NCBI GenBank assembly: GCA_027858855.1
Contig: JAQIBV010000036.1
Span: forward strand, 1-64,000
Source of the DNA: Spirochaetota bacterium
Lineage (GTDB): Bacteria; Spirochaetota; UBA4802; JAFGJZ01
Length of the DNA: 64,000 bases
Direction of reading: 5' to 3'
The notes beneath the pieces were generated by a model, which had not been told where the DNA came from, searched no databases, and was given only the letters and a program-made list of their open reading frames with translations. The translations under genes were made by a program, and so were the position numbers. The first letter of the stretch is position 1, and each line of letters opens with the position of its first letter. Below, in pieces: positions 8,822 to 16,412 of the stretch.

Positions 8822-10573
8822 CTATTCAAAACGTAGTGTTTCAGTTACCGGCATTCGCAGAGCGCGAAGTGTCGGTAGTATTGCCATACAGCCTGATAAA
8901 AAAGTTGCAATAAAGAAAGAGGCGACAATTGTTGATATATTCCATACTGACTTAAAGCGTGAAGCTATACGATATCCTATGTCGCCATCAAGCGCGTCGG
9001 TTACGGCGGAGTAATCAACGCCGATATTTACCATTGGAATATTTATAAGGCATCCGATTATAATCCCGACACTGCTGCCGATTAAACCTATCAAGGCCGC
9101 TTCGAGAATATAATTGAGCATCAGCTGAGCTTCGGTCATCCCCAGCGCGCGAAGCATTCCTATCTCTTTGGTTCTTTGCAGAATTGCCATTAGCATTGTG
9201 TTTGCAATACCCAAAAAAGAGAGTAAAAAGAGAAAAAATATCATAACTTTTGTGCTGATATTGTCCCCGGCAGCAACAGCCAGAAAATCTTTGGCGTACT
9301 CTTCCCAGTAATAGACTTGTAAGGTGGGTGTGTCATTATTCTTTTCATTAAAACGTTTACTAACGGATGAATTTTGTAATACCGAAAGAATAGCTTGTGC
9401 GGATTCACTTTTTCCCGGAAGGTCAGAATCGTTTGCGGATGCCGATCTGATGAGCAGTTCAGTAATATGGTTATTAAGCATTAGACCGGTTTCAGTTTGC
9501 AGTGTATCGATGGGTAGATAGGCGATATTCGCATTTGTTTTTGGATTTGGAGAGTTAATCACTCCAACTATAACCGCGTCTATTAGTTGATTTACATGTT
9601 TTACGGCTCCGTTGTAGTCGGCTTCAAGCAGGCGTGATAAGACTTTCTGTTTAGTTTTGTCTTCGGCGTTTGTCAGTATGTATTCATCAATCAGGGGATC
9701 TTTTTCATAAACCAAATTAAGTAATTCAAGATCTTTTTTCCTAAAAAGCGGTACTATTTCACGGTTAAATTTATCAGTTTTAATTCGTTCAGGTAAGGCC
9801 TTGATGTCGATAGTTGTTGAGATACGGACATTCATGCGGCCGGTTGCCGAAAGCAGATTCCAGAAACGTTGTATCATATCAGAGGTAACATCATCTCGTA
9901 AAACCAGCCTGTTTTCCTGAGAAGAATCGGTTTCTTCTGTGGCGAAGGCCTTTTTTTTCTTTGAAGTATTATTATAAGGAACATAAAGAGAGTGGATGAA
10001 TTGACGTTCTTCGTCATTTGTGGCTGCAGTTAATAGTTCTGTCTCGAATTCCTTGGTATCTGGCCGTTGGGGAATCCCCACGCGTAGTTTTTCTGCCGCA
10101 TTGAAACCGATAACAATTCCTCTTTCACCTGGTCGTATAAACGATCCGGCGTCAATATAGTCGGGATAACGTAAGAGCTTTCTCTCTTTATTCGGGTTGA
10201 CCGCGTTAAATACAAGTGGGGCACTTCCCGTTCGTGAATACATTGTTCCGGAGAATACGAACCGCGGGGCGCTTATGTATCCATTTTGCTCAAGAACATC
10301 AGATACTTTACGCCAATCGGTAAAGCTTTCGTACATGGGCAGTTCATCTTTTTTGTTGAAGTAGGCTTGAGTCTGGATTTTGGCCGCACCCATTTCGTAT
10401 ACTACAATATTACGGCGTGAGTCAATGTTCATTCCCAGTATCCACGCGTCTAAAAAAATGTAAAGCGCTACGCTTATTGCAATAGCAAGTGAGGTGATAA
10501 TAGTTTTTACATGGTGGCGCCCCAGATTGCGAAAAGACATTTTGGCAACCATAATGATTTCATTTTGTTTCAT
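8822..10573 (-). CDS. ABC transporter permease (MacB/FtsX type), first subunit with enlarged periplasmic domain
   Basis: A 583-residue permease with the same architecture as its neighbour: helix 1 at about 22-45, three C-terminal helices, and the coupling motif QRTKEIGMLRALGMTEAQL. Its periplasmic domain is roughly 360 residues, clearly longer than in MacB or LolC. Two such different permeases imply an asymmetric heterodimer. The ATG overlaps the stop of the ATPase gene by 4 bp, with GAGGTG as ribosome-binding site, indicating translational coupling. The large periplasmic domain is the natural docking site for the LolA-like carrier encoded two genes downstream. Confidence 0.9.
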   Translation of the reverse strand: MKQNEIIMVAKMSFRNLGRHHVKTIITSLAIAISVALYIFLDAWILGMNIDSRRNIVVYEMGAAKIQTQAYFNKKDELPMYESFTDWRKVSDVLEQNGYISAPRFVFSGTMYSRTGSAPLVFNAVNPNKERKLLRYPDYIDAGSFIRPGERGIVIGFNAAEKLRVGIPQRPDTKEFETELLTAATNDEERQFIHSLYVPYNNTSKKKKAFATEETDSSQENRLVLRDDVTSDMIQRFWNLLSATGRMNVRISTTIDIKALPERIKTDKFNREIVPLFRKKDLELLNLVYEKDPLIDEYILTNAEDKTKQKVLSRLLEADYNGAVKHVNQLIDAVIVGVINSPNPKTNANIAYLPIDTLQTETGLMLNNHITELLIRSASANDSDLPGKSESAQAILSVLQNSSVSKRFNEKNNDTPTLQVYYWEEYAKDFLAVAAGDNISTKVMIFFLFLLSFLGIANTMLMAILQRTKEIGMLRALGMTEAQLMLNYILEAALIGLIGSSVGIIIGCLINIPMVNIGVDYSAVTDALDGDIGYRIASRFKSVWNISTIVASFFIATFLSGCMAILPTLRALRMPVTETLRFE

Positions 10574-11253
10574 CGGAACACCTCGTCTTCGACTCTACCG
10601 TCTTTAAGTGTAATAAGTCGGCGGGCAAATTCCATTACAAGTTGATCATGTGTAGAGAAAATAAAAGTGCAATTCTCCTTTTGGTTGAGAGTGGCCATAA
10701 GTTCCAGAATTTCACGACCCGTTTTAGAGTCAAGATTTGCTGTTGGTTCATCTGCGAGTATTAACGAGGGCTTTTTTACCAGAGCACGTGCAATGGCAAC
10801 GCGCTGTTGTTGTCCCCCCGACATCTCTTTCGGTCGCCTGTTTTCCATCCCGTCAAGCCCTACATCTTTAAGGAGTGTTAGTGAGCGATCGCGTACTTCG
10901 GTTGTTGGTAATCCCAGCAGAATCAGGGGAAGGGAGATGTTTTCGATCGCCGTGAGAACGGGGATCAGGTTGTATGCCTGAAAAACAAAACCAATTGATT
11001 TCCGTCTCAGAATAGCATGTTCTGATCGCTTCATTGCGGCAATGTTTTTTCCCTCAATTGAAATATTGCCACTGCTTGGAGTATCAAGACAGCCAATAAG
11101 ATGTAAAAAGGTGGACTTGCCGCTGCCGGAAGGTCCTGCTACCACAGAAAACTCCCCATTTTCGAAGTTGAGACTTATACCCCGGAGTGCGTTAACAACG
11201 ATACCGTTAAGATCGTACTCCTTTGTGAGCTCTCTTGTCTCTACACAGTTCAT
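10570..11253 (-). CDS. ABC transporter ATP-binding protein (LolD/MacB type)
   Basis: A 227-residue nucleotide-binding subunit with Walker A GPSGSGKST (residues 40-48) and a Q-loop in FVFQAYNLIPVLTAIEN, which carries the LolD/MacB-like YNLIP segment. The signature SGGQQQR is at about 144, Walker B plus catalytic glutamate in LILADEPTANLDS, and the H-loop in STHD. All catalytic residues are present. It overlaps both neighbours by 4 bp (ATGA), so the SPFH protein, ATPase and first permease should be made in fixed proportion. It powers the two FtsX-type permeases. Confidence 0.95.
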   Translation of the reverse strand: MNCVETRELTKEYDLNGIVVNALRGISLNFENGEFSVVAGPSGSGKSTFLHLIGCLDTPSSGNISIEGKNIAAMKRSEHAILRRKSIGFVFQAYNLIPVLTAIENISLPLILLGLPTTEVRDRSLTLLKDVGLDGMENRRPKEMSGGQQQRVAIARALVKKPSLILADEPTANLDSKTGREILELMATLNQKENCTFIFSTHDQLVMEFARRLITLKDGRVEDEVFR

Positions 11254-12245
11254 TTTTCCCCCTTTGTTGCAGTCGAATCGTTATTTTTTGTATCGATCTT
11301 TTTTTCTAATTTATTGCTATTGTGCAGGGCTTGCAGCCCCAATATTCCATCTGAACCGAGTTTTTCGGTTATCGAGTTAGGAACGAGCATCATGGAGTTG
11401 CCGGCTTTTAAGCCCTCGTTCAGAATCGATAAATTCTTTAACGTGAGGGCGCCTGGGCTTGTGTCATAAATTTTTGCAGACTTCTTGTATATCTCTGCGA
11501 TCTGAGTTTCGGCTTCTGCCAGAAAAATACGGCCGTTCTTTTCGCGCTCTGCCTGGGCCATGCGACTGAGTGAATCCTGCAGCTGCTCAGGTATTTGAAT
11601 GTCGGTTATTTCGATATGCTGAACGGTTATTCCCCAGTCTGTTGTTTTTTTATCGACAGAGTTTCTGATGCACTCTTCTATCATGTTGTTCTGTGCTAAG
11701 AATGTCGAAAGATCATGAGTGCTGACGGCACTTCGTAGTGCGGTTTTTGCAGAGAGCACGACTGCCTCTTCATAATCCTGTACTTCGCAGACAGCTTTCT
11801 CGGCATCCCAGATCATCCAGAAACAGAGGGCATCAACCGTAACTGTAACGGAGTCTTTTGTAAGGGTTGTCTCAGCTGTAAAGTCGCTGACCCTGATACG
11901 AAGATCTACGGTATGTGCTATGCGATCAACAAAAGGGATAATTAGAAAAAACCCCGGTCCTTTCACTGAATTAAATTTACCTAAACGCAGGATTATTGCG
12001 CGCTCCCATTCGTCGGCTATACGGATCGAGGTAACAAGAATTAATCCTAAAATAGAGGGCAGGCTTACACAAAGTGCTCCGTACAGATGTGTCGGCGAAA
12101 ACCCGGAAAGTGTCATGAGGCCATAGCCGATAGTGAAGAAAATAAGTAGAATAAAAAGACGAATCATAAGAGAGTAGGTGACTGTCTTTTTTGAGGAGCG
12201 GTTTTTTATATGACCTGTCTGCTGTTTCTGGTTGTTTGTAGTCAT
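11250..12245 (-). CDS. SPFH/Band-7 (stomatin/slipin-like) membrane protein
   Basis: Start chosen at 12245, where AGGAGG stands 5-6 nt upstream; 331 residues. Two N-terminal hydrophobic helices (about 25-50 and 60-80) are followed by a Band-7 domain with ERAIILRLGKF, GPGFFLIIPFVDRI, TKDSVTVTVDA and a long coiled helix (SRMAQAEREKNGRIFLAEAE). That is the stomatin/slipin pattern. Such proteins form ring-like membrane scaffolds and often regulate partner channels or proteases. No NfeD protease partner is present. Instead the gene is fused by 4-bp overlaps to a GntR-type regulator and an ABC ATPase, which suggests it organises the transporter in the membrane. Confidence 0.9.
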   Translation of the reverse strand: MTTNNQKQQTGHIKNRSSKKTVTYSLMIRLFILLIFFTIGYGLMTLSGFSPTHLYGALCVSLPSILGLILVTSIRIADEWERAIILRLGKFNSVKGPGFFLIIPFVDRIAHTVDLRIRVSDFTAETTLTKDSVTVTVDALCFWMIWDAEKAVCEVQDYEEAVVLSAKTALRSAVSTHDLSTFLAQNNMIEECIRNSVDKKTTDWGITVQHIEITDIQIPEQLQDSLSRMAQAEREKNGRIFLAEAETQIAEIYKKSAKIYDTSPGALTLKNLSILNEGLKAGNSMMLVPNSITEKLGSDGILGLQALHNSNKLEKKIDTKNNDSTATKGEK

Positions 12246-12616
12246 GATTCCTCCTGGCATTTTCGTATAAGATCTGGGATTTCGTTATCGCTTACGTTTA
12301 AGGCTTTAAGCTCGTTTAAAAATTGAGAAACCGTTTTTAATATTTCATTATTCCTTTCGGTTTCATCGGGTTCTGGAGTAGCGTCCGAGATAAATGTTCC
12401 GCTACCGACCTGGGTTGTGACAACTCCCTTAATTTCAAGCTCGCTGTAGGCTCGCGCAATGGTATTCGGGTTAATCTTCAGTTCGATTGCCAATGAGCGG
12501 ATAGTTGGGAGCTTGTATCCGGGTTGTAGCATGCCTGAAAGTACAGCCCGTTCGATCTGCTGTATAATTTGACGGTAAAAGGGAACACCGGATGCGCTGT
12601 TTAGTGAAAATTTCAT
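12242..12616 (-). CDS. GntR-family transcriptional repressor, YtrA subfamily
   Basis: A 124-residue protein with an N-terminal winged helix-turn-helix (FYRQIIQQIERAVLSGML, then GYKLPTIRSLAIELKINPNT, then ARAYSELEIKGVV and GSGTFI). A short C-terminal dimerisation helix pair replaces the large effector domain, which defines the YtrA subclass. Bacillus YtrA represses its own ABC-transporter operon. Here the gene is first in a unit of ABC-transporter genes, its stop overlaps the next start by 4 bp, and two palindromes sit on its promoter, so autorepression is the simplest reading. The inducer is unknown. GTACTA-type half sites fit the GntR pattern. Confidence 0.92.
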   Translation of the reverse strand: MKFSLNSASGVPFYRQIIQQIERAVLSGMLQPGYKLPTIRSLAIELKINPNTIARAYSELEIKGVVTTQVGSGTFISDATPEPDETERNNEILKTVSQFLNELKALNVSDNEIPDLIRKCQEES

Positions 12617-12623
12617 AGCCCCT

Positions 12624-12679
12624 CTATCTTTGTACTAATGAACTAGTACAAAGATAGTTGTATTAGTACAATAAGTCAA
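12624..12679 (-). promoter_or_regulatory. Autoregulated promoter with two palindromic operators
   Basis: On the minus strand TTGACT (12679-12674) and TATCTT (12656-12651) are separated by 17 nt, a good sigma-70-type promoter 35 bp before the GntR-type start. One operator is a perfect palindrome with 14-bp arms (12624-12637 and 12644-12657, 6-nt spacer), covering the -10 element and start site. The second, TTGTATTAGTACAA (12659-12672), fills the spacer between -35 and -10. Both contain the GTAC/TAGTACAA words typical of YtrA-like sites. Confidence 0.8.
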
Positions 12680-12775
12680 TTTTTTTTTATTTTTTTCCAG
12701 TCCTCTTCGACGAAACAATGACACATATGATATGTGGAGTAAGACTTTTGACCGGATTTTGACGATTTTTACTCT

Positions 12776-13141
12776 GTGTCACCGGTAGGTTCCTCTTCAA
12801 GTGTAGCCATTGATATAGATGAGGAGAAGGATAAGTATCTTTTGACTGTAGATCTTCCGGGAATGGAGAAGAATGATCTGGATATTTCTGTTACTGATGG
12901 TCTTCTTGCTATATCTGGTGAGAAAAAAGAGGAGAAGAAGCGTGAAGAGAAGAACTGTATCTTTTCGGAGCGTCGTTACGGGTCTTTCACTCGCTCAATC
13001 CCTTTGCCAAAGAACATCAATGTAGACAAGCTTAAGGCTCGTTTTGACAAAGGTATTCTCTCTTTAGAGATGCCAAAAGATGAGAAGGCAGCTCCGAAGA
13101 AGATTAGATTCCTCCAAACTCCTGATTTTTGTCCGATTTAG
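12776..13141 (+). CDS. Small heat-shock protein (Hsp20/alpha-crystallin)
   Basis: The alpha-crystallin domain is clear: VAIDIDEEKDKYLLTVDLPGM, LAISGEKKEEK, ERRYGSFTRSIPLP, then KARFDKGILSLEMPK with the GILSLEMP form of the conserved G-x-L motif. It acts as an ATP-independent holdase chaperone. The 5' end is doubtful. The GTG at 12776 has no ribosome-binding site. The same frame reads upstream as PDFDDFYSV, an Hsp20-like N-terminus, to a TGA at 12749. A different frame offers ATG at 12732 with MWSKTFDR. One indel near 12745-12760 would join these into a normal start, so the gene may be frameshifted or the sequence may contain an error. Confidence 0.85.
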   Translation: MSPVGSSSSVAIDIDEEKDKYLLTVDLPGMEKNDLDISVTDGLLAISGEKKEEKKREEKNCIFSERRYGSFTRSIPLPKNINVDKLKARFDKGILSLEMPKDEKAAPKKIRFLQTPDFCPI

Positions 13142-13174
13142 TGTGAATTTTTGTCTCTAATCCGCTCTAAATTT

Positions 13175-13204
13175 CATAAGCCGCCAGTTTTCTGGCGGCT
13201 TATG
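13175..13204 (+). terminator. Hairpin downstream of hsp20
   Basis: A perfect 13-bp stem (13175-13187 with 13192-13204) closed by a TTTT loop, 34 bp after the Hsp20 stop. No U-tract follows, so it may protect the 3' end rather than terminate. Confidence 0.6.
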
Positions 13205-13230
13205 CCGATTATGAGAAAACGGTTGGTCAT

Positions 13231-13324
13231 CCTCCGTCCCTGTCTGGCTAACAATCCAGTTTTATTCAGTTTTGCCTTTAAATTTTTCGTATTATGTAAC
13301 TTCGAACGGATTGACCTCCGTCCC
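13231..13324 (-). repeat. REP-like repeat unit, reverse copy
   Basis: CCTCCGTCCC occurs at both ends (13231-13240 and 13315-13324), with the complement of CTGGATTGTTAGCCAG at 13244-13259 beside the first. Between them is a diverged form of the ACATAATGC region seen in the copies at 18275-18545. It lies immediately upstream of the tRNA cluster promoter. Confidence 0.7.
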
Positions 13325-13361
13325 TGAATCGGAAAAATATTTTTATCTTTCGCTAATATAA

Positions 13362-13390
13362 TTGACAACTTTTAGTGCCGATACTAACTT
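13362..13390 (+). promoter_or_regulatory. Promoter of the tRNA cluster
   Basis: A consensus TTGACA (13362-13367), 17-nt spacer and TAACTT (13385-13390). The first tRNA begins 14 nt later. The four tRNAs have no obvious internal promoters. Confidence 0.7.
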
Positions 13391-13403
13391 GGCCTAACAT
13401 TTT

Positions 13404-13477
13404 CGGGGTGTGGCGCAGTCCGGTAGCGCACCTGGTTTGGGACCAGGGGGTCGAAGGTTCGAATCCTTTCGCCCCGA
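13404..13477 (+). tRNA. tRNA-Pro (anticodon TGG)
   Basis: A 74-nt cloverleaf. The acceptor is CGGGGTG/CGCCCCG with a T-G wobble, the anticodon stem CCTGG/CCAGG closes loop TTTGGGA (anticodon TGG), and the T-loop is TTCGAAT. CCA is not encoded. First gene of the four-tRNA cluster. Confidence 0.95.
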
Positions 13478-13537
13478 CATGAAGTACAACACTTGCTTTC
13501 CCGGCACATTGATAGCTTTGGTGATTGTGCTTATCAC

Positions 13538-13611
13538 GCGCCAGTAGCTCAGCTGGATAGAGCAACGGCCTTCTAAGCCGTAGGTCAGAGGTTCGAATCC
13601 TCTCTGGCGTG
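13538..13611 (+). tRNA. tRNA-Arg (anticodon TCT)
   Basis: A 74-nt cloverleaf with acceptor GCGCCAG/CTGGCGT. The anticodon loop CTTCTAA gives TCT, reading AGA/AGG. It shares its D-arm and T-arm sequence with the tRNA-Arg at 13708, so the two are probably old duplicates. Confidence 0.95.
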
Positions 13612-13618
13612 CGTTGAT

Positions 13619-13692
13619 GGTGAGTGTAGCTCAGTTGGTAGAGCCCAGGATTGTGGCTCCTGTGGTCGCGGGTTCAATCCCCGTCACTCACC
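13619..13692 (+). tRNA. tRNA-His (anticodon GTG)
   Basis: Acceptor GTGAGTG/CACTCAC, with an extra G at -1 (13619) facing C73 (13692), the identity mark of tRNA-His. The anticodon loop TTGTGGC gives GTG. It begins 7 bp after the preceding tRNA-Arg. Confidence 0.95.
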
Positions 13693-13707
13693 CACAGTTC
13701 TTTATAC

Positions 13708-13781
<74 letters not shown>

Positions 13782-14076
13782 CATAAAGAAACTCTCTTCT
13801 AATAGTAACCTTTCCGATTTAACGAATTATTTCCATTAGCATACAATTTCCTAATCTCATAATTTTTTAGTTGGTTTCGTTTAGCTCTGTACCGGAATCT
13901 CGGGTAGTAGCACGGGGGTGCTGTGTTCATAACTTTAGACAGCATCTTTTCCTGTGAGGTGATCTAATTAATCAGGTAAGGCGTTTGAAGTAGGTTTGAA
14001 AGTTATAATACCTCCGTCCCCGTTTTTTCTGTTCATGATTCAGCTGTTGTGTTACATGACGAACATCTGGTTATAT
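13782..14076. other. Intergenic region with a repeat fragment
   Basis: No gene is supported. It contains one isolated CCTCCGTCCCCGTTTT block (14011-14026, reverse orientation), the same word that starts each REP-like unit at 18275-18545. Nothing else is recognisable before the Rpn-type remnant at 14077. Confidence 0.5.
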
Positions 14077-14191
14077 TGAAAGAAGAAGGTAAACTCGAAA
14101 CCGCACAACAAAGCTCAAAGACGGCTTTTCAACCACTGCGATATTAAAATATACCGGTCTTTCAGAAAAAGAGATCGCTTCTATTAAATAA
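14077..14191 (+). pseudogene. Frameshifted remnant of an Rpn-type nuclease C-terminus
   Basis: It reads LKEEGKLETA in one frame and then, after a +1/-2 shift near 14105-14115, LKDGFSTTAILKYTGLSEKEIASIK followed by TAA at 14189. The same order of segments ends the gene at 1-315 (KGKLETARAMLKEGIS...TGLSETEIAS). The rest of the gene is gone. It lies between the tRNA cluster and the GH3 gene, so it is a relic of an inserted or duplicated copy near a tRNA locus. Confidence 0.75.
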
Positions 14192-14339
14192 TAACCAAAC
14201 AGAGCGCTTAGCCGAGCACCATTACAGCTCTTCTTCACTATTTGATGAATATCTGGATTAATTGATTGTCATTTATAAAGATCATCTACACTTTGGTTAT
14301 ATAACGCATGTAATATAGTAAATTAATAGGAATAGATCA

Positions 14340-16412
14340 ATGGAAAAAATATCTACACCCATTTTAACACATCAAGAGGCTTCTCAAAAGGCTGCATCTG
14401 TTGTACAAAAAATGACATTGGACGAGAAAATTGAATTTATCGGCGGACATAATTTTTTCTTTGTAAAGGATTGTGAAGAGTTGGCTATACCCAGGTTGTA
14501 TTTGACTGATGCCACACAGGGTGTGCATCTTCGTCCAGATATTGAGGGACAACTTGAAAAATCGACATCGTTTCCGGCTCCAATAGCTCTTGCTTCGACC
14601 TGGAATAGTCAGTTAGCCTACGATTATGCGAGGAGTGTTGCCGAAGAGTGTCGTGCCGGTGGTGTTGCGGTACTGCTTGCTCCGGGGATGAACATCTATC
14701 GGAATTCTCAAAACGGACGTAACTTCGAGTATCTGGGTGAAGATCCCTTTCTTGCAGCACGTATGGTGGAAAATTATACGACTGCTGTTCAGGATAGAGG
14801 TGTGATAGCTACGTTGAAACATTTTGTCTGTAATAATAGTGATTTTCATCGTCGTCGCTCTAACTCGATAGTTGATGAACGGGCTCTCTTTGAGATTTAC
14901 CTTCCTGCTTTTAAAGCAGGTGTAGATGCTGGAGCAATGGCTGTTATGACTGCGTATAATCAGGTGAACGGAGAGTGGGCAGGTCAGAGCGATTATGTTA
15001 TAAACTATCTGTTACGTGAACGACTTGGTTTTAAATGGCTGGTGATGAGTGACTGGTGGTCTGTTTGGGATCCGAAAAAGACTATTGAGTCGGGACAGGA
15101 TCTTGACATGCCGGGACATGGACGGACAGGTCCGGATGATTTTGTTGATTTTGATAATCCATTTCTGCGAAGTAATACGAAACGTCTTATAGAGGATGGA
15201 TCGGTAACGGAGTCGGCCATTGATAGAATGGTAATAAATATTCTGGCGACATCCCTTGCAATGGGTTTTGATTCTAATGATATAAAAGATGAGTCATATC
15301 TGGATTCTTTTCAGGAGCATGTTCAGGTGGCGTTGCAGACAGCACGTGAAGGCATTGTGTTACTGAAAAACAGGGACAATCTTTTACCAGTAGATGTGAA
15401 TGATAATAAGAAGATACTGTTAACAGGCCTTTTTACAAAAACTAATGCATTTGGCGGGGGGGCGGCCGAAGTTGAAGGATATGATGTCGTTTCTTTAAAT
15501 GATGCTTTAGTCGATGAATTTGGAGAGAACCTGGTTTATCGAGAAAAGCCTGAAGATGATGAGTTAATAAATGCAGATTTAGTTCTGCTGAGTGTAGGAA
15601 CTCTGGATCATGAGGGTTGGGATAGTCCCTTTGAACTTCCAGAGGTAGTAACTCAACTAATTGAGCATGCCACTTTATTAAATAACAATGTAGTAGTTGT
15701 TATGAACAGTGGTCGTGGTGTTGGTATGACACGCTGGATCGATTCTGTTGCAGGTCTGCTCTATTGCTGGTACCCCGGGCAGGCTGGGAATAGAGCTTTG
15801 GCTGAAATAGTTTCCGGCAAAACAAATCCATCGGGAAAATTGCCAATTACCATCGAAAAATCTTTCGAGGATTCTCCTGCGTATCCATATATACCTGAAG
15901 GTGAAGGGTTCTATGAGGGATGGGATTATGATAATGATTTATCATATCCTGTAAACAATGTTAGATATCATGAAGGAGTTTTCGTAGGGTATCGTTGGTA
16001 TGAGAGTAAAGGAATTACCCCGCTTTTTCCTTTTGGTTATGGATTGTCATACAGTAGATTTAACTATTCACAGATGGAGCTTTCGGACACGCAAATCCAG
16101 GTCGGGGAGGAGGTCTCTATTTCTTGCGCGGTTACTAATGACAGCAGTCGGGACGGATCAGAAGTTGTGCAACTCTATGTACATGATAATGAGTCATCAG
16201 TAGTCAGACCGTTTAAAGAACTTAAAGAGTTTAAAAAAGTATTTATTAAGGCAGGAGAGACGCAGGTAGTAAGCATTAACCTTGCCGCGGAGGCATTTGC
16301 CTTTTATGATGAGACCATCCACGACTGGAAAACAGAGTCGGGAGTTTTTACCATTTACATCTGTTCCGCTTCTGACTCAGTAGAGTTGGAATGCGAAATT
16401 TTAGTAAAATAA
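14340..16412 (+). CDS. Glycoside hydrolase family 3 beta-glucosidase, cytoplasmic
   Basis: A 690-residue GH3 enzyme in three parts. The TIM barrel (about 20-320) contains GMNIYRNSQNGRNFEYLGEDP, here split by the family's usual R-N-x-R/G-R-N-F-E-x-x-x-E-D-P pattern, then KHFVCNN. The nucleophile is Asp238 in VMSDWW. The alpha/beta sandwich (about 340-540) includes LLKNRDNLLPV. The C-terminal fibronectin-III-like domain begins near VFVGYRWYESKGITPLFPFGYGLSY. There is no signal peptide, so it should act on imported beta-gluco-oligosaccharides inside the cell. AGGA lies about 9 nt before the ATG. It is a single gene, convergent with the next. Confidence 0.95.
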   Translation: MEKISTPILTHQEASQKAASVVQKMTLDEKIEFIGGHNFFFVKDCEELAIPRLYLTDATQGVHLRPDIEGQLEKSTSFPAPIALASTWNSQLAYDYARSVAEECRAGGVAVLLAPGMNIYRNSQNGRNFEYLGEDPFLAARMVENYTTAVQDRGVIATLKHFVCNNSDFHRRRSNSIVDERALFEIYLPAFKAGVDAGAMAVMTAYNQVNGEWAGQSDYVINYLLRERLGFKWLVMSDWWSVWDPKKTIESGQDLDMPGHGRTGPDDFVDFDNPFLRSNTKRLIEDGSVTESAIDRMVINILATSLAMGFDSNDIKDESYLDSFQEHVQVALQTAREGIVLLKNRDNLLPVDVNDNKKILLTGLFTKTNAFGGGAAEVEGYDVVSLNDALVDEFGENLVYREKPEDDELINADLVLLSVGTLDHEGWDSPFELPEVVTQLIEHATLLNNNVVVVMNSGRGVGMTRWIDSVAGLLYCWYPGQAGNRALAEIVSGKTNPSGKLPITIEKSFEDSPAYPYIPEGEGFYEGWDYDNDLSYPVNNVRYHEGVFVGYRWYESKGITPLFPFGYGLSYSRFNYSQMELSDTQIQVGEEVSISCAVTNDSSRDGSEVVQLYVHDNESSVVRPFKELKEFKKVFIKAGETQVVSINLAAEAFAFYDETIHDWKTESGVFTIYICSASDSVELECEILVK